Shown in pieces: positions 1-11,483 of a stretch of 64,000 bases of DNA. Numbering within the stretch: the stretch's first letter is position 1; every line of letters begins with the position of its first letter. Source of the stretch: Panax quinquefolius (lineage: Eukaryota > Streptophyta > Magnoliopsida > Apiales > Araliaceae); the NCBI GenBank assembly GCA_020205615.1, contig CM035160.1:146177991-146241990 (forward strand), read 5' to 3'. The notes below the pieces were generated by a model. That model worked only from the letters and a program-made list of their open reading frames with translations. It searched no databases and had not been told where the DNA came from. Position numbers and translations under genes: made by a program.

Positions 1-143
1 CTAAGTAAATTTTAATACTCATGTTATAGCATCTTAAATTTATTTCAGAAATAAGTATGTGTATATAACTAAGCAAATCTTACACAAATTAAGATGTTTG
101 ATTGCATCTTAAGAGCCAACATCTTAATATATTTTAAGAGTTT

Positions 144-209
144 ATATTTTTGTATTAAGAGATCTTCTGAATAGTTTAGGTTCATGAGAACATCTTAATA
201 CAAAAATAT
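144..209. repeat. 17-bp perfect inverted repeat
   Basis: The arm at 144-160 (ATATTTTTGTATTAAGA) is the exact reverse complement of 193-209, with a 32-bp spacer. Several ATCTTAA-like words lie around it, so it may be the core of a small MITE. No terminal inverted repeats or TSD could be fixed. Confidence 0.6.
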
Positions 210-256
210 GAGCTATTAAGTTGTATTAATATGTGAACCGTTAAATGGGATCCAAT

Positions 257-392
257 TACTATGAAGTTAACTTCATAGTAAGTTGATCAATTGACCAATA
301 CAATGTTGATATGCTGAGGAAGAGATCATATTTCAGCCTGTGTGTCGACACTGTATTAGTTAATTTATTAAAATTAATTTCATGTTAATTAA
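257..392. mobile_element. Z-family fold-back element, diverged copy
   Basis: Related to the copies at 1178-1315 and 1668-1800: AGTTGATCAATTGACCAATAC on one side, a TGTCGACACTGTATTAGTTAA core, and a terminal AAAATTAATTTCATGTTAA. The left end contains an extra palindrome (ATGAAGTTAACTTCAT). Ends are approximate and no coding capacity is present. Confidence 0.5.
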
Positions 393-617
393 TTCTAATT
401 AAATACATTAAGATGTAATTAAATACCATTAAAAAAAAACTAAAATCAATCAAATCTTCCTCTGTGGGTGGTGTGTCACATCAGTGATCGGAGGCCATGT
501 GCTATGGCTGTCTAGCTATTTAATAGTACCCAAAAAGAAAAGAAAATAAAAAAGTGGGACTGTGAGAGGAGGAGAGCAGATTCTTTGTTCTTATTTTTCA
601 TGTTTTTATTGTGTCTC

Positions 618-703
618 TCATTTAAATTTTGACACATAATTTTGTATTTAATTTTAGAATTAATTAGTGTTAAATAAAAGATTAGATGTCAAAATTTAAA
701 TGA
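618..703. repeat. 17-bp perfect inverted repeat
   Basis: TCATTTAAATTTTGACA at 618-634 is exactly complementary to 687-703, and weaker AT-rich complementarity continues outward, so the stretch could fold as one hairpin. Probably the remnant of a small fold-back element. No TSD recognised. Confidence 0.6.
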
Positions 704-1080
704 AAAACATAAAAAAAATATAAAAAATAGGGACATAAAATCTACTCTAATAAGAGAATAGGTAGAGTCAGTTTGATGATGATTCAAACAAACCCAAGTC
801 CCTAGCCTCAACTCAATGATCACATGCATATAATGTATTAATGTGAATGTGAAACGATGGAGCGATGGAATTATTAACCGATCTGATTTTGGTGGGTCCA
901 GGGGGGTCTGGTACTGTATGTATCGGACTAACAACCGGTGTCGTCTAAATTTTTTTTTTAACCACAATTATAAGAATAATAAATAAAAAATAATAGAATA
1001 AATTTGAATTAAAAATTATAAAAAATATATATATATTTTATTAAAAAAATATTATAAGGCGTTAGTACCGCATCGGACGG

Positions 1081-1136
1081 CCCACCCCCACCCCCCACTC
1101 CCCACTCCCCACCCTCACCCCTCACCCCCCACCCCA
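1081..1136. repeat. C-rich minisatellite tract
   Basis: Runs of three to six C separated by A, T or TCA, with units such as CCCCACT and CCCTCA. On the minus strand this gives many GGG/GGGG runs, compatible with a G-quadruplex. Related motifs occur at 63272-63306 and 63834-63861. Confidence 0.8.
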
Positions 1137-1177
1137 CAATTAGATTTTGGTTGGGTTGGTTGCTTCTAATTAGGATA

Positions 1178-1315
1178 GTTTATCATAAAATTAATTTTAT
1201 AATAAATTGATCAATTAACTAATACAGTAGTGCTGTTACACAAGAAGATATCACCTCTCGATTTACGTATCAATACTGTATTGATCAATTAACCAAAATT
1301 AATTTCATATTAACC
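1178..1315. mobile_element. Z-family fold-back element
   Basis: Left arm TATCATAAAATTAATTTTAT followed by TTGATCAATTAACTAATACAG; right arm CTGTATTGATCAATTAACCA then AAAATTAATTTCATATTAACC. The arms are inverted copies around a short ATATCACCTCTCGAT-like centre. The length (about 138 bp) and terminal TTAACC/GGTTAT-like ends match the better copy at 1668-1800. Confidence 0.65.
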
Positions 1316-1667
1316 GCTCCTTTTTAATTATTTCATCTACTTCTCATCTGCAACAAACAAATAACACTTGGTCAATGTTCGTCTTGGTATGAATGGTTTT
1401 GTTGCTAACTTGCCATTAATGTAAATGTACAATTTCACATATTTAGTATCTAGATAACTATTATGAATTCTCATTTTCATATTTCAAAATGCCATAAATA
1501 GGGCATATGGGATAGGCCACTACTAAAATGAAAAATAATTTGTTATTTTTTTGGTGCAATGAAAGTCGTGAGAGACTAAAATTAAAACTTAAAAAGGAGA
1601 ATATTTTCAAGTGGAGATTGAAAATCATCTTATGTATGCCACTATCAGTATCTATAACATCAATTCG

Positions 1668-1800
1668 GTTATCATGAAATTAATTTTATGGTAAATTGAT
1701 CAATTTATTAATACAGTACTGACACGTAAAAAGATATTATATCTCTCTTGCGTGTCGATACTGTATTGATAAATTGACCAAAATTAATTTTATGCTAACC
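1668..1800. mobile_element. Z-family fold-back element (best copy)
   Basis: A 133-bp MITE-like element. It begins GGTTATCATGAAATTAATTT and ends AAAATTAATTTTATGCTAACC, which are inverted copies. Inner arms AATACAGTACTGACACG and CGTGTCGATACTGTATT are also complementary around an ATATTATATCTC centre. It has no coding capacity. Superfamily not assigned because no TSD longer than 2-3 bp is evident. Confidence 0.7.
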
Positions 1801-2480
1801 ATTTTTCTGTAACATGATCATTGGCATGCATGATATAATTTTGGTACAAAATTTGACTTCCTATAAATTATTTGATTTTTTTAATAAACTGCACTTCATT
1901 AATATGTCTCAGCTCTCAATTTGCTTTCAATAATCAAAGGGTTGGCTATACAGTTAAGGGGGAAGGTGCACTTTATTAACACGTAGGAGGAACTGAGCTA
2001 AATCTAGAAAAGGGTCCCACTGTCTGACCAACCAGATCTAGCAAATCTGCCAGGTCATCAAAGGATTGAAGTAGCTAGCAACGATTATACTTCCTCACCC
2101 AACCCAACTACGCCATGCCAAGACATGTGAAGGTGCCACCAAGATCGCTCCAACCCTTTTCATGTCCACGTGTAACCATTTGGATATCAATTTCAATCAT
2201 ATTATCCACTTATTTTTGTTCATTTGTAATCAATGAAATGAGATCGAAAGATGTGAAAAAAATTGTATGTGTATAAGGAATTAAGTTATTAATAATAATA
2301 TTTTTAATTATTATTTTTTGGGTGAGTCAAGAAATATATTATTAGGTTAGTGATTTAAGACCTTATTTTGAATGTATTTGATTTGATTTGAATTTGAGAT
2401 TTGACCTGAAATTTGTTCTAAACTCGAAATGTGACTCGGATTGTTACATATGTCCAATTAAAATTTTAAAAAACTAGGAG

Positions 2481-5400
2481 TCCTTATTACACTCAAAGGA
2501 GTCCTTATTACATTTATTGTTACACTATTTAATGTAATAAAGAGGACTACTAATATTATCATCCTGACCATCACTTCGCTTCCCGACCCATTCCTGCTTG
2601 CGTTCTCATTTCCAGAGAAAATAAAGAAAGAAAAGGCGAGCTCAACTAAATTTTCAATAAAAATATTATGACTAAGATAATGTAGAATAAATTATAATTA
2701 GTCTTCAACAATGTTAAACCGATAAAATATAAAAAACATCAGTTTAATCTGCAATGAACAAGAATCCATTAAAAGAGTCAAGTAGAGAATAAAATCTACT
2801 ATCTTTACGATTTAAAAGGTTTTTCATCACTTTTATCACGAGACTCAAACCTTAATAAATAATCCACATCATCCCCGCACTACTGCACCAAGGATATTCA
2901 TTAAGATCACAATCACAAATTATCCATGCACTCACTTTGAAGGATATTCGTATTCATCAATGGTCACGATCATACCCGCCATAAAATAATTCATCTTTGC
3001 ACCTTTGTTGAAGAGAATCCATAGCCATAATCATACCAAAACCGTCCCATCAATACACTACGGCCAATGAGGACTTTTTTTCCACATCATTTGTAATATT
3101 ACTACCACGATTATACCGAATAATCCCTCATTATAATCATACAAAGTCCATCTGCACCTTCTGGGACACGAGATGACTTTCAACATAATATAAACATGAG
3201 GATGATGACAATGATATAAGAATTCAATAAAACAAGTTCAAGAATTAAATTATCCAGAACCAATAACGTCCAAATTATCAACACGATACTTCTTTGTGGA
3301 GTAAAAATTCAAGAATGCTCGTAAGAATATTTCCATGAAAAGATCTTGGATGAAGCGCAGAGATATCAATGATATTCCACTAATTTCATGGAGTATAGAA
3401 ATCAAAGCTTTAACCAACCCGAGTATAAGAGAATATATAAAGCCGCAAATGGATTTTCGTCCGCCACGCTAAGAATCCATCCATATGCATCATTTCCACA
3501 ATTTAATAAGAAATGAATACAAAGGATCATTCACCATGCGTGTGATAATCCACATGCGGTGTTATTCCAATGTAATAATAAAGAATAAAATAATGTAAGA
3601 AATCACCACGCATGCGATAGAATCGCATGCATACGTATTATTCCAACGAGAATAATAAATAATGGAACCGTGTCACGCGAACGCACAAACAAAGTTATTC
3701 CAATGTAATAATAAATAATGGTATTGGTCACGCGTGAAAGCGCACGCATATGATATTCCAATGAATAATAAAGAATGAAATAACAAAAGACTTCACCATT
3801 ACCATGCGATGAAGCCAGCACAAATAGGTTATTCCAACAAAATAATAAATAATGGAACCAATTCAAATGCGTATATACGCATGCATGTGATATTTAAACG
3901 AATAATAAAGAATGGAATAACGTAAGAATTTCACCACGTATGCGGTATTGGCATATATACAAAGTTATTCCAACATAATAATAAAGAATGGAATAACGAA
4001 AGAATTTCACCATGTATACGCGATACTTGATGTATAAAAGTTATTACAACATAATAATAAAGAATGGAATAATGTAAGAATTTCACCAAGTATAGGGTAG
4101 CTCATGTATACATATTAGTCCAATGTAATAATAAAGAATGAAATAACAGAAGTTCTCTTCATGAATACGAAAGAAATAATACCACTTACCTTAGAAGAAA
4201 CTGGATATAGGAGTAGTGAAGTAGTAGAATACTTTCCTTCTTTCTCTCTATAGTTTATCTCTCTAGAGTTTCAGTGAATTCGTAAGTAATAATGAAGGAA
4301 TGAGCTTCTATTTATAGGAGAATGGATCGAATAAGAAACTAATTCATGAACTATCTGTATTGATTTACTTTTAAACTGACGGTCCATGTTGATTTAGTAT
4401 GCAATTATAAATAAAATATTCTAATAAAACAAAATCTTTTAAATAAAATATAATATATTCTATTTATAGTCTAATAAAACAAATAACTTTATAAAAGTAT
4501 TCATGCTTTATATAAAAGATTTTACTATGCAAACACTATGCGTAATAAAATATAATATATTCTAATTATTGTTTAATAAAACAAATAACTTTATAAAAGT
4601 ATTCTGCTTTTATATAAAAAAGATTTTACTATGCAAAACACTATCGTAATAGAATATAATATATTCTATTTATAGTCTAATAAAACAAATAACTTTATAA
4701 AAGTATTCTGTTTTATATAAAAAGCTTTTCTGTTTTATTACATTAATAATACTAATAAAACAAAATTTATATATATATATATATAAACTTCTGTGACTTC
4801 ATAAAAAGACACCTCAATATATTTAACAACATTTATCATTATTATTATAATTCACAATATTAATCGACTAGGTCGTTCCCAGGAAAGAGGGGGCTTTCCA
4901 ATAAGGATTTCTTCCTATTGGCGCGCAATTAGGTGATCAAACCTCTCCTTTGCAGAACTTCTAGACATCGTTAATATTGTAAATAATAATACTAATAACT
5001 TTGTTATCTCAATTATTGATTTGATAATATATAAAATATCGACAATAATTGAATCAAATAACGTGAGATACTATGCAACAATTACTGTAGCAATAATTGA
5101 ACAAAATTGAGTAACTTCTCACGTAAGCATCAATAATCAATACAGTGTGCTACTATGCAACCAAGCGTATTACTGTACTTTTACTACCGAGTAGTTCAAT
5201 AGTTTTAACGATAAAACTTCCGCCGTTATTTTCATAAAATATTTTTGTCGTTTTCTTAATCCGACAATAATTTCGTTGTGGGGTCCACCAATGATTGTAC
5301 CGTCGTACGGATATTCTCCGACAAAAAGAATATTCCCCGACCAATCGAATATTATATAACAACTTGCATACTTTTCAAAATTTATAAATATTACCCACAA

Positions 5401-5489
5401 CTATAACATTATATCAAATCCACACCATAATATTAAAAAAAATATTTCGAGAAATTTAAATCTTTATTCATAAAATTTGGGGTCTCACA
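2481..5489 (-). repeat. E1 3' LTR
   Basis: Upper end is a clean LTR start on the minus strand (TGTGAGACCCC at 5489), next to a purine-rich polypurine tract (minus strand GAGGGGAGAT at 5490-5499). The lower end is truncated against unrelated sequence near 2481. Inside, in minus orientation: conserved U3 island (about 4866-4975), TATA box TATAAATA (4309-4316), ~70-bp hairpin-unit array (about 3545-4170) and GTAGTGC-type hairpins (about 2870-3150). Net length about 3.0 kb, typical of Tekay/Del LTRs. Confidence 0.8.
4309..4316 (-). promoter_or_regulatory. TATA box of E1 3' LTR
   Basis: Minus-strand TATAAATA, followed downstream by a purine-rich leader (GAGAGAAAC runs) as in the other LTR copies. 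The same arrangement recurs at equivalent positions in most LTRs of the window, which supports a real Pol II core promoter in the LTR. Confidence 0.6.
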
Positions 5490-5497
5490 ATCTCCCC

Positions 5498-5825
5498 TCA
5501 TTGTGAAATTTCGCCCTCGAAATTTATGTACGTACCTGGTATGCCGAAGAGGTGAGGATACCTTGACTTCATTTTAGATTCTAACTCTTGAGGTATAACC
5601 CTTGAGTGTTGAATACGATCCTTCTTATCCAAGATTTTAACACGTATCTCCTCAGACGTTAAATCTTCTGCTATCTCGTCTAGTTCTAATTTAATAACGT
5701 GGTTTGGGTCATCCAAATATTTACGTACCATCGATACGTGAAAAACGTTATGAACACGCGACATACTTGGCGGTAAAACGAGTCTATAGGCCACAGTTCC
5801 TACTCGATCAAGGATTTCAAATGGG
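5498..5825 (-). pseudogene. Integrase C-terminus / chromodomain tail of E1 pol
   Basis: The minus-strand open frame (98 codons from 5794) contains [20 protein letters not shown], the integrase C-terminal part of plant chromoviruses, and then a chromodomain-like tail with [22 protein letters not shown]. Compared with E3, the chromodomain core (VKVLWRNHDVEEMTW in E3) is missing exactly in frame: RVIPQ joins directly to ELES. The frame ends next to the polypurine tract, as expected for the end of pol. E2 and E4 show the same junction. The fragment cannot encode an active integrase because the catalytic core is absent. Confidence 0.75.
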
Positions 5826-6412
5826 CCAATTAAATCGAGGGTTGATATTTCCTCTCTTCAGCAACTCTTGCGTTTAAAATAACGCCCTCTTGAACCTTCT
5901 TCTTCGTATTCATCAGCTCCGGATCTGTAGCTTTAGCAGCTTTAACATTATCAACTAAAGTAGGTTCTAATCATATATTCATTATCTTCACGTAGGTTCG
6001 TATATTCGCACTTGTAAACTCTACTCAACACGTTAGCTACCACGTTCTTTTTTCCACGATGGTATTGAATGGTCGTAACCTTCAACGGCTCGAGCCATCA
6101 TCTTTGGCGCATTATACGTTCGTTTTGGGTGAAGAAATACTTGAGGGTTTTAGAAATGGGTTTTGTACTGGGGTCAATACAAAATTCAATTTCACGCTCT
6201 AGGGGTAGGCTAAGAAGTCTTCAAGAATACGTCAAGAAATTTATTAACAATAAAAATATCGTTTAAAAACTGTGACTCTCATCCATGACTTGGATAGTAC
6301 GTCATATTGATACCTATCAACTTGCCATCGCTATTCACTTCGTCGCCTCTGTAAAGTCCGCTTCGGTGTATTCTAAGACTTGAAGTCACCAAATGAAAAG
6401 GCTCGTGGCTTT
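5826..6412 (-). pseudogene. Scrambled RT / RNase H / integrase remnants of E1
   Basis: On the minus strand the order is: end of protease; the start of the reverse-transcriptase region ([12 protein letters not shown], near 6150-6200); a jump into the RNase H segment recognisable by TQNE and MRQ motifs (about 6085-6130); then the spacer before the integrase zinc domain (KKKVQEG, about 5900-5930), joined directly to the integrase C-terminus. RT palm, most of RNase H and the integrase core are missing. The same two joins occur in E2 and E4, so these are inherited deletions rather than local damage. Confidence 0.65.
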
Positions 6413-6830
6413 TTATTTATGGCTTGATATGACAATGATTGAATTTAGTGGTTTGGTTACTTGAATTCGCATAACAGGTTGGTTAGGAATATGAAAGCTA
6501 ACAACCTTACAAAAATAATCAATTTTAGCATAATGAGTAGTTAACCAATCGATTCCTAAAATCACATCAAATGCAAGTATTTTCAAAGAGATAATATCGA
6601 CAAGTAACGTGAAAGTGTCGATTTGAATCAAACAAGATTTATAAACAGTGAATGTAACGAAGGTTTCTCCTAATAGAGTTTCAACAGATAAGTCAAAGTC
6701 TAATTTCTCAAGAGCCAAGTTCAAACATTGAATACAACTAGGTGAAATAAAAGAGTGGGTAGAATCGGTAACGATTAAGGTATAGACTTCACAAGAGTTT
6801 ATAATTAACTTATTCGTAATAACTTCGTTC
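6413..6830 (-). pseudogene. Retropepsin-like protease fragment of E1
   Basis: The minus-strand frame at 6724-6413 reads KLDFDLSVETLLGETF, a KSCLIQIDTF strand and FDVILGIDWLTTHYAKIDYF, which is the C-terminal half of the aspartic protease domain found in plant Gypsy Gag-Pol (the ILG-DWL motif is diagnostic). The D-T/S-G active-site segment should lie just upstream (about 6735-6800) but is not in the same frame. There is no gag upstream. The protein would be non-functional. Confidence 0.7.
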
Positions 6831-6969
6831 GGGTTCCTCGATAAATGCTCTCACTTAAACTACCGAATTTTGACTTGTTATAGAGTACATTCCACCCTTA
6901 ATTGCTTCGTCACATTCCTAATCCATGATTTGAATTATTATTCTCCGATCCATATCGAATTGGGGTAAT

Positions 6970-8662
6970 TATTACACTAGGAGTCCTTATTACATTTATT
7001 GTTACACTATTTAACAGAATAGTGAGGACTACTAATATTATCATCTCGGACCACACTCTCGCTCCTAACTAGTCTCGCCACGCTCTCATTTCCTCAAGAG
7101 AATAGTGAAAGAAAGGGTGAGCTCAACTAGCCCAATAAGAAATATTATGACTAAGATAATGTAGAATAAATTCTCATTAGTCTTCAACAATGTTAAACCG
7201 ATAAAATATAACAAACATCAAGTTTAACTGCAATGAACATATCAATCCATTAAAAGAGTCAGTAGTAGAATAAAATCTACTATCTTTTATGATTTAAAAA
7301 GGTTTTTCATCACTTTTATCGCTGAAACTCAACTTAATAAATAATCCACATCATCCCTGCACTACGGCCAAGGATATTCATTAGTATCACAACCACAAAT
7401 TATCCATGCACTACGGGCCAAGGATATTCGTGTATTCATCAATGGTCATGATCATGCCATAAAACAATTCATCTTTGCACCCTTGGACAAAGAGAATCCA
7501 TAGCCATAATCATACCAAAAACTATCCATCAATACATTACGGGCCAATGAGGACTTTTTTCCACATCATTTGTAACATTACGGTCATGATTATACCGAAT
7601 AATCCCTGGTCATAATCATACCAAGTCCATTTATGCACTACAGGCCACAAATGACTTTTAACATAATATAAACATGAGGATGAGGACAATGATATAAGAA
7701 TTCAATAAAACAAGTTCAAGAATTAATTTATCCAGGAACCAATAACGTCCAAATTGTCAACATGATACTTCTTTGTGGAGTAAAATTCAAGAATGCTCAG
7801 AAGAATATTTCCATGAAAATATACTGGATGAAGCGAAAATATCAAGGATATTCCACTAATTTCATGGAGTATAGAAATCAAAGCGTTAACCAACTGAGTA
7901 TAAGAGAATATATAAAAATCGCAAATGGATTTTCGATTTACGCCAGAATCCACTTGTATGCATCATTTCCAAAATTTAAAAGGAATGAATACAAAGGATC
8001 ATTCACCATGCGATATGATAATCCACATGAAGAAGTTATTCCAATGTAATAATAAAGAGTGGAATAATGTAAGAAATCACCATGCATGGGATGTAACCGC
8101 ATGCACGACTTTTATTCCAACAGAATAATAAATAATGGAACTGTGTCACGCGTAACGCACAAACAAAAGTTATTCCAATGTAATAATAAATAATGGAACC
8201 AGTCACGGGTAAACGCATTGCTAAAATGATATTCCAAATGTAATAATAAAGAATGAAATAACAAAAGACTTCACCGTGTACGAGATAAATCTGCATGCAT
8301 GTGTTATTCCAATGAATAATAAATAATGGAACCAAATTAAATGCATAATACGCATGCATGTGATATTCCAATGTAATAATAAAGAATGGAATAATGTAAG
8401 AATTTCACCATATATGCGGTACTTTGCATATACGAAGTTATTCCAACATAATAATAAATAATGGAATAACGGAAGAATTTCACCACGTATGCGGTATTGG
8501 CATGATGAAAGTTATTCCAACATAATAATAAAGAATGGAATAATGTAAGAATTTCACCAAGTATAGGTAGCTCACAGATATCAAAGTTATTCCAATGTAA
8601 TAATAAAGAATGGAATAATGAAGTTCTCTTCATGAATACGAAAAGAAATAATAATTTCCTTA
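6970..8662 (-). repeat. E1 5' LTR, lower part
   Basis: Minus-strand LTR beginning (low end) near 6973 at the same conserved segment as the 3' LTR (GGAGTCC...TTATTG). It holds the GTAGTGC-type hairpins (about 7355-7650) and the 70-bp dual-hairpin array (about 8030-8640). It stops at 8662 where E2 is inserted; the 5-bp target CCTTA is at 8658-8662. The rest of this LTR is at 21285-22722. Confidence 0.75.
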
Positions 8663-9794
8663 TGTATAATCCCAAATTTTACAAATAAAGATTTAAATTT
8701 CTATTTTTTTTTTTGAATATTATGGTGTGGATTTAATATAATGTTATAGTTGTGGGTAATATTTATAAATTTTGCAAAATATTCAAGTTGTTATATTATA
8801 TTCGATTGGTCTGGGAATATTCGCATGACGACACAAATCATCAGGTGGAACCCACAACAAAATTATTATCTGATTTAGAAAATGACAAAAATATTTTTAT
8901 GAAAATAACTACGGAAGTTTTACCGATAATATCGTTGAACTACTCTCAGTAGTAAAAGTATAAGAATACGCGTGGTTGCATAAGTAGCACACTCAGTATT
9001 GATTATTGATGCTTACGTGAGAAGTCACCAGATTATACTTAATTATCAGATCATATCTCTCATATTATTGATTCGATTATTGTCACCAGATCATCCTCAG
9101 ATTATATGATATATTATTTAATCAATAATTGAGATGACAAAGTTATTCATATTATTAAATTACAATATTTATAATGTCTGAAGTTCTATCGAGGAGAGGT
9201 TTGGTCATCTAATCATGCACTAATCATAGGAGAAATCCTTATCGAAAGCCCCTCTTCCTGAATGAAATGATTATTAAATATCAGAGTTATGATATTAATG
9301 ATGAATAAGTTCATGTTGATTAAAGATAAATTTGATAGTTCCATTGTCGATTATTGGTGTTAGTTGAAAACGACATCTATTCCGATGATAATTGATGTTT
9401 GGGGTTATATTGATAAATCCCAGTAATTTATCTGATAAATGAGCAATTAATCGCTACTAATTCACATGCTTATATAACTATTTGTTCACACGTGTGTACT
9501 ATCGAGTCTCATTCACTTATTATAAGGGAGTTGGTGCAAGATTGATAATACTTGTATGACTAAGTTAAAAAGGGAGGTATAGATGGAGGTACTATATTTA
9601 TTTCAGATTTTCACATGATTATAACTATCGATTCAAATGATCGAACTATTGATTCACATTATTTACTATTAGGGGAGGTGGTGCAAGTTTGATAATACTT
9701 CTTGGACTAAATTAAAAATGAAAGAAAAGTTTGAGGTATCAGACTTGTAATTTTTCGAGCTCCAAAACGCATAATTATCGAAAACTATATTTTC

Positions 9795-9802
9795 TATAAA
9801 TA
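9795..9802 (+). promoter_or_regulatory. TATA box of E2 5' LTR
   Basis: TATAAATA, followed about 30-60 bp later by the CACTAAAG-like and AGAGAGAAATTATAGAGAG leader shared by many LTRs here. Transcription probably starts near 9830 and would run through the hairpin arrays into gag. Confidence 0.6.
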
Positions 9803-9933
9803 AGCTCATTCTTCCTTCATTTCTCACCAAATCACTAAAGCTTTGTGAGCCATTATTATAGAGAGAAATTATAGAGAGAAAAGAAGAAGAAAGTCTCACT
9901 ACCTCACTATTCCAAAGATCCAGTCTTCTTTTT

Positions 9934-9941
9934 GAGGTAAG
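9934..9941 (+). promoter_or_regulatory. Candidate leader splice donor
   Basis: GAGGTAAG lies about 135 bp after the TATA box. Many other LTRs in the window have GTAAGG at the same place even where neighbouring bases differ. It fits a plant 5' splice site; a possible acceptor lies just before the gag start (TTTAG/GGCAG at about 11470-11480). Splicing is inferred, not shown. Confidence 0.35.
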
Positions 9942-9977
9942 GGTATTATTTTTTTCATATTCATGAAGAGAACTTCA

Positions 9978-10345
9978 TTATTCCATTCTTTATTATTCTC
10001 ATTGGAATAACTCCGTATACGCTGGCCTCACCCTATTCTTGGTGAAATTCTTCCATTATTCCATTATTTATTATTTTGTTGAATAACTCAGATACGCTGC
10101 TACCCTATACTTGGTGAAATTCTTCTGTTATTCCATTCTTTATTATTTTGTTGAAATATCCTGTCTGTACATTTTACGCCGGACCTGGTTTCGTTATTTA
10201 TTATTCTGTTAGAATAACCTGTCTATGCGAAGTACCGCATGCATGGTGAAATTCTTTTGTTATTCCATTCTTTATTATTCTGTTGGAATATCCTGTCTGT
10301 GCATTTTACGCCGGACCTGGTTCCGTTATTTATTATTCTGTTAGT
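9978..10345 (+). repeat. Tandem dual-hairpin array (E2 5' LTR)
   Basis: Several ~70-bp units, each with an AT-rich dyad of the type TATTCCA...TGGAATA and a GC-richer dyad (ATGCG at 10225-10229 against CGCAT at 10236-10240), spaced by TGGTGAAATTC. Unit number differs between LTR copies. Confidence 0.75.
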
Positions 10346-10462
10346 ATCATGTTGATAATTTGGACGTTATTAGTTCCTGGATAATTTAACTCTTGAACTT
10401 GTTTTATTAAATTCTTATATCATTGTCATCATCCTCATGTTTTTATTTTGTTGAAAGTCATC

Positions 10463-10760
10463 TGTGTTCTGTAGTGTATAGATGAACTTGGTATGATTAT
10501 GACCAGAGATTATTCGGTATAATCATGACCGTAATGTTACAAATGATGTGGAAAAAGTCCTCATTGGCCCGTAGTGCATTGATGGACAGTTTTTGGTATG
10601 ATTATGGCTATGAATTCCCTTCAGCCAAGGGAGAAAAGATGAATTATTTTATGGCATGATCAGGACCGTTGATGAAAACACAATTATCTTTGTCCCGTAG
10701 TACATGGATAATTCGTGGTTGTGATACTAAATAATATCCTTGGCCTGTAGTGCAGGGATG
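10463..10760 (+). repeat. Series of GTAGTG-loop hairpins (E2 5' LTR)
   Basis: About four short hairpins sharing a loop of the type GCCYGTAGTG with different stems. The clearest is 10682-10692 paired with 10703-10713 (10 of 11 positions pair); the next is 10736-10742 with 10753-10759. Between them lies another hairpin with arms TGATTATGACC and GGTATAATCA. Confidence 0.65.
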
Positions 10761-11308
10761 AATTGATGATGTGGATTATTTATTGTCGAGTCCCAAATGA
10801 TAAAAGTGATGAAAACCTTTAAAATCATAAAAGATAGTAGATTTTATTCTCTACTCGACTCTTTTAATGGATTGCTTATTCCGCATAGCTTAAACTTGAT
10901 GTCTATCAGATCTTATCGCTTTAACATTATTGAAGACTAATGATAATTTATTCTCGCATTATCTTAGTCATAATATTTCTTCGGGCTAGTTGAGCTCACC
11001 CTTTTTACTTTCATTGTTCTCTTCTGTGAAATGAGAACGTAGCAGGACTAATCGGGGATCAAAGTGACGGTCCCGTATAATAAGATTAATAGTCCTCACT
11101 ATTCATTAAATAAAGGTGATAATAAATGTAATGAGGACTCAATTGAGTATGGATATTGTCTAGATGATAATATTTGTATTAAAACTCACAACATATGTAT
11201 TGTAGTATATTACACGATGGTTGTATAATTAAGTTTGTATTTGTGATTACGTAACGTATTTTTGGCACTCGTAATAGTGATGTATACCTATTTTGGGGGT
11301 GTCATAGT

Positions 11309-11321
11309 TGGTATCAAAGCT
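11309..11321 (+). promoter_or_regulatory. Primer binding site of E2 (tRNA-iMet type)
   Basis: TGGTATCAAAGCT begins three bases after the LTR end. It matches the plant initiator-methionine tRNA PBS (TGGTATCAGAGC) with one change, as usual for plant Gypsy elements. Confidence 0.85.
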
Positions 11322-11483
11322 TAGGGATATGATCCCCGGCCGAGATGTGAGACAAGAACTAGGAGGGAGAGCAGAATTCCTTTGCTAGTATGACCTACCT
11401 AAGTTTATTTGGTATTTAATTGGTCGGTTAGAGTATATTGATAATATGTGATATGTTAATTAACCCTTGTTTAGTGGCAGTAT

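Larger units (their letters stand above)
1..2480. other. Left non-TE flank, no gene recognised
   Basis: AT-rich sequence outside the large LTR elements. It holds three related fold-back elements, two other inverted repeats and a C-rich tract, listed separately. The stretch 1900-2300 is less repetitive and carries a CACGTG G-box-like hexamer near 2167, so it could be a promoter or intergenic region, but no downstream gene is visible. No reading frame here looks like a protein: the longest open stretch (689-967, minus) is low-complexity and unsupported. The right limit is set where truncated LTR sequence begins. Confidence 0.5.
8663..11306 (+). repeat. E2 5' LTR
   Basis: Begins TGTATAATCCC and ends GGGGGTGTCATA (a mutated form of the usual GTCACA), directly before the PBS. 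Order: U3 with conserved island (about 9175-9262), TATA box 9795-9802, purine-rich leader, donor-like GAGGTAAG (about 9934), dual-hairpin array (about 9978-10345), GTAGTGC hairpins (about 10463-10760), U5. Length 2644 bp, about 345 bp shorter than the E2 3' LTR, largely because it has fewer hairpin units. Confidence 0.85.

Noticed and set aside
1900..2300. Promoter or first exon of a host gene
   Set aside because: A G-box-like CACGTG and less repetitive sequence are present, but no TATA, start or coding frame could be connected, so it is only mentioned in the flank entry.
6069..6266. 65-codon plus-strand frame in E1
   Set aside because: Antisense of the RT/RNase H remnants; the same antisense frame appears at 51229-51471 in E4.
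9978..10345. Array resembling a CRISPR (regular short dyad repeats)
   Set aside because: Units are tandem and imperfect with no unique spacers, they sit inside plant LTRs, and copies recur in twelve LTRs. No cas-like genes are present.
11309..11321. A genuine tRNA gene at the PBS
   Set aside because: Only the 13-base complement to the tRNA 3' end is present; no cloverleaf could be drawn here or elsewhere in the window.
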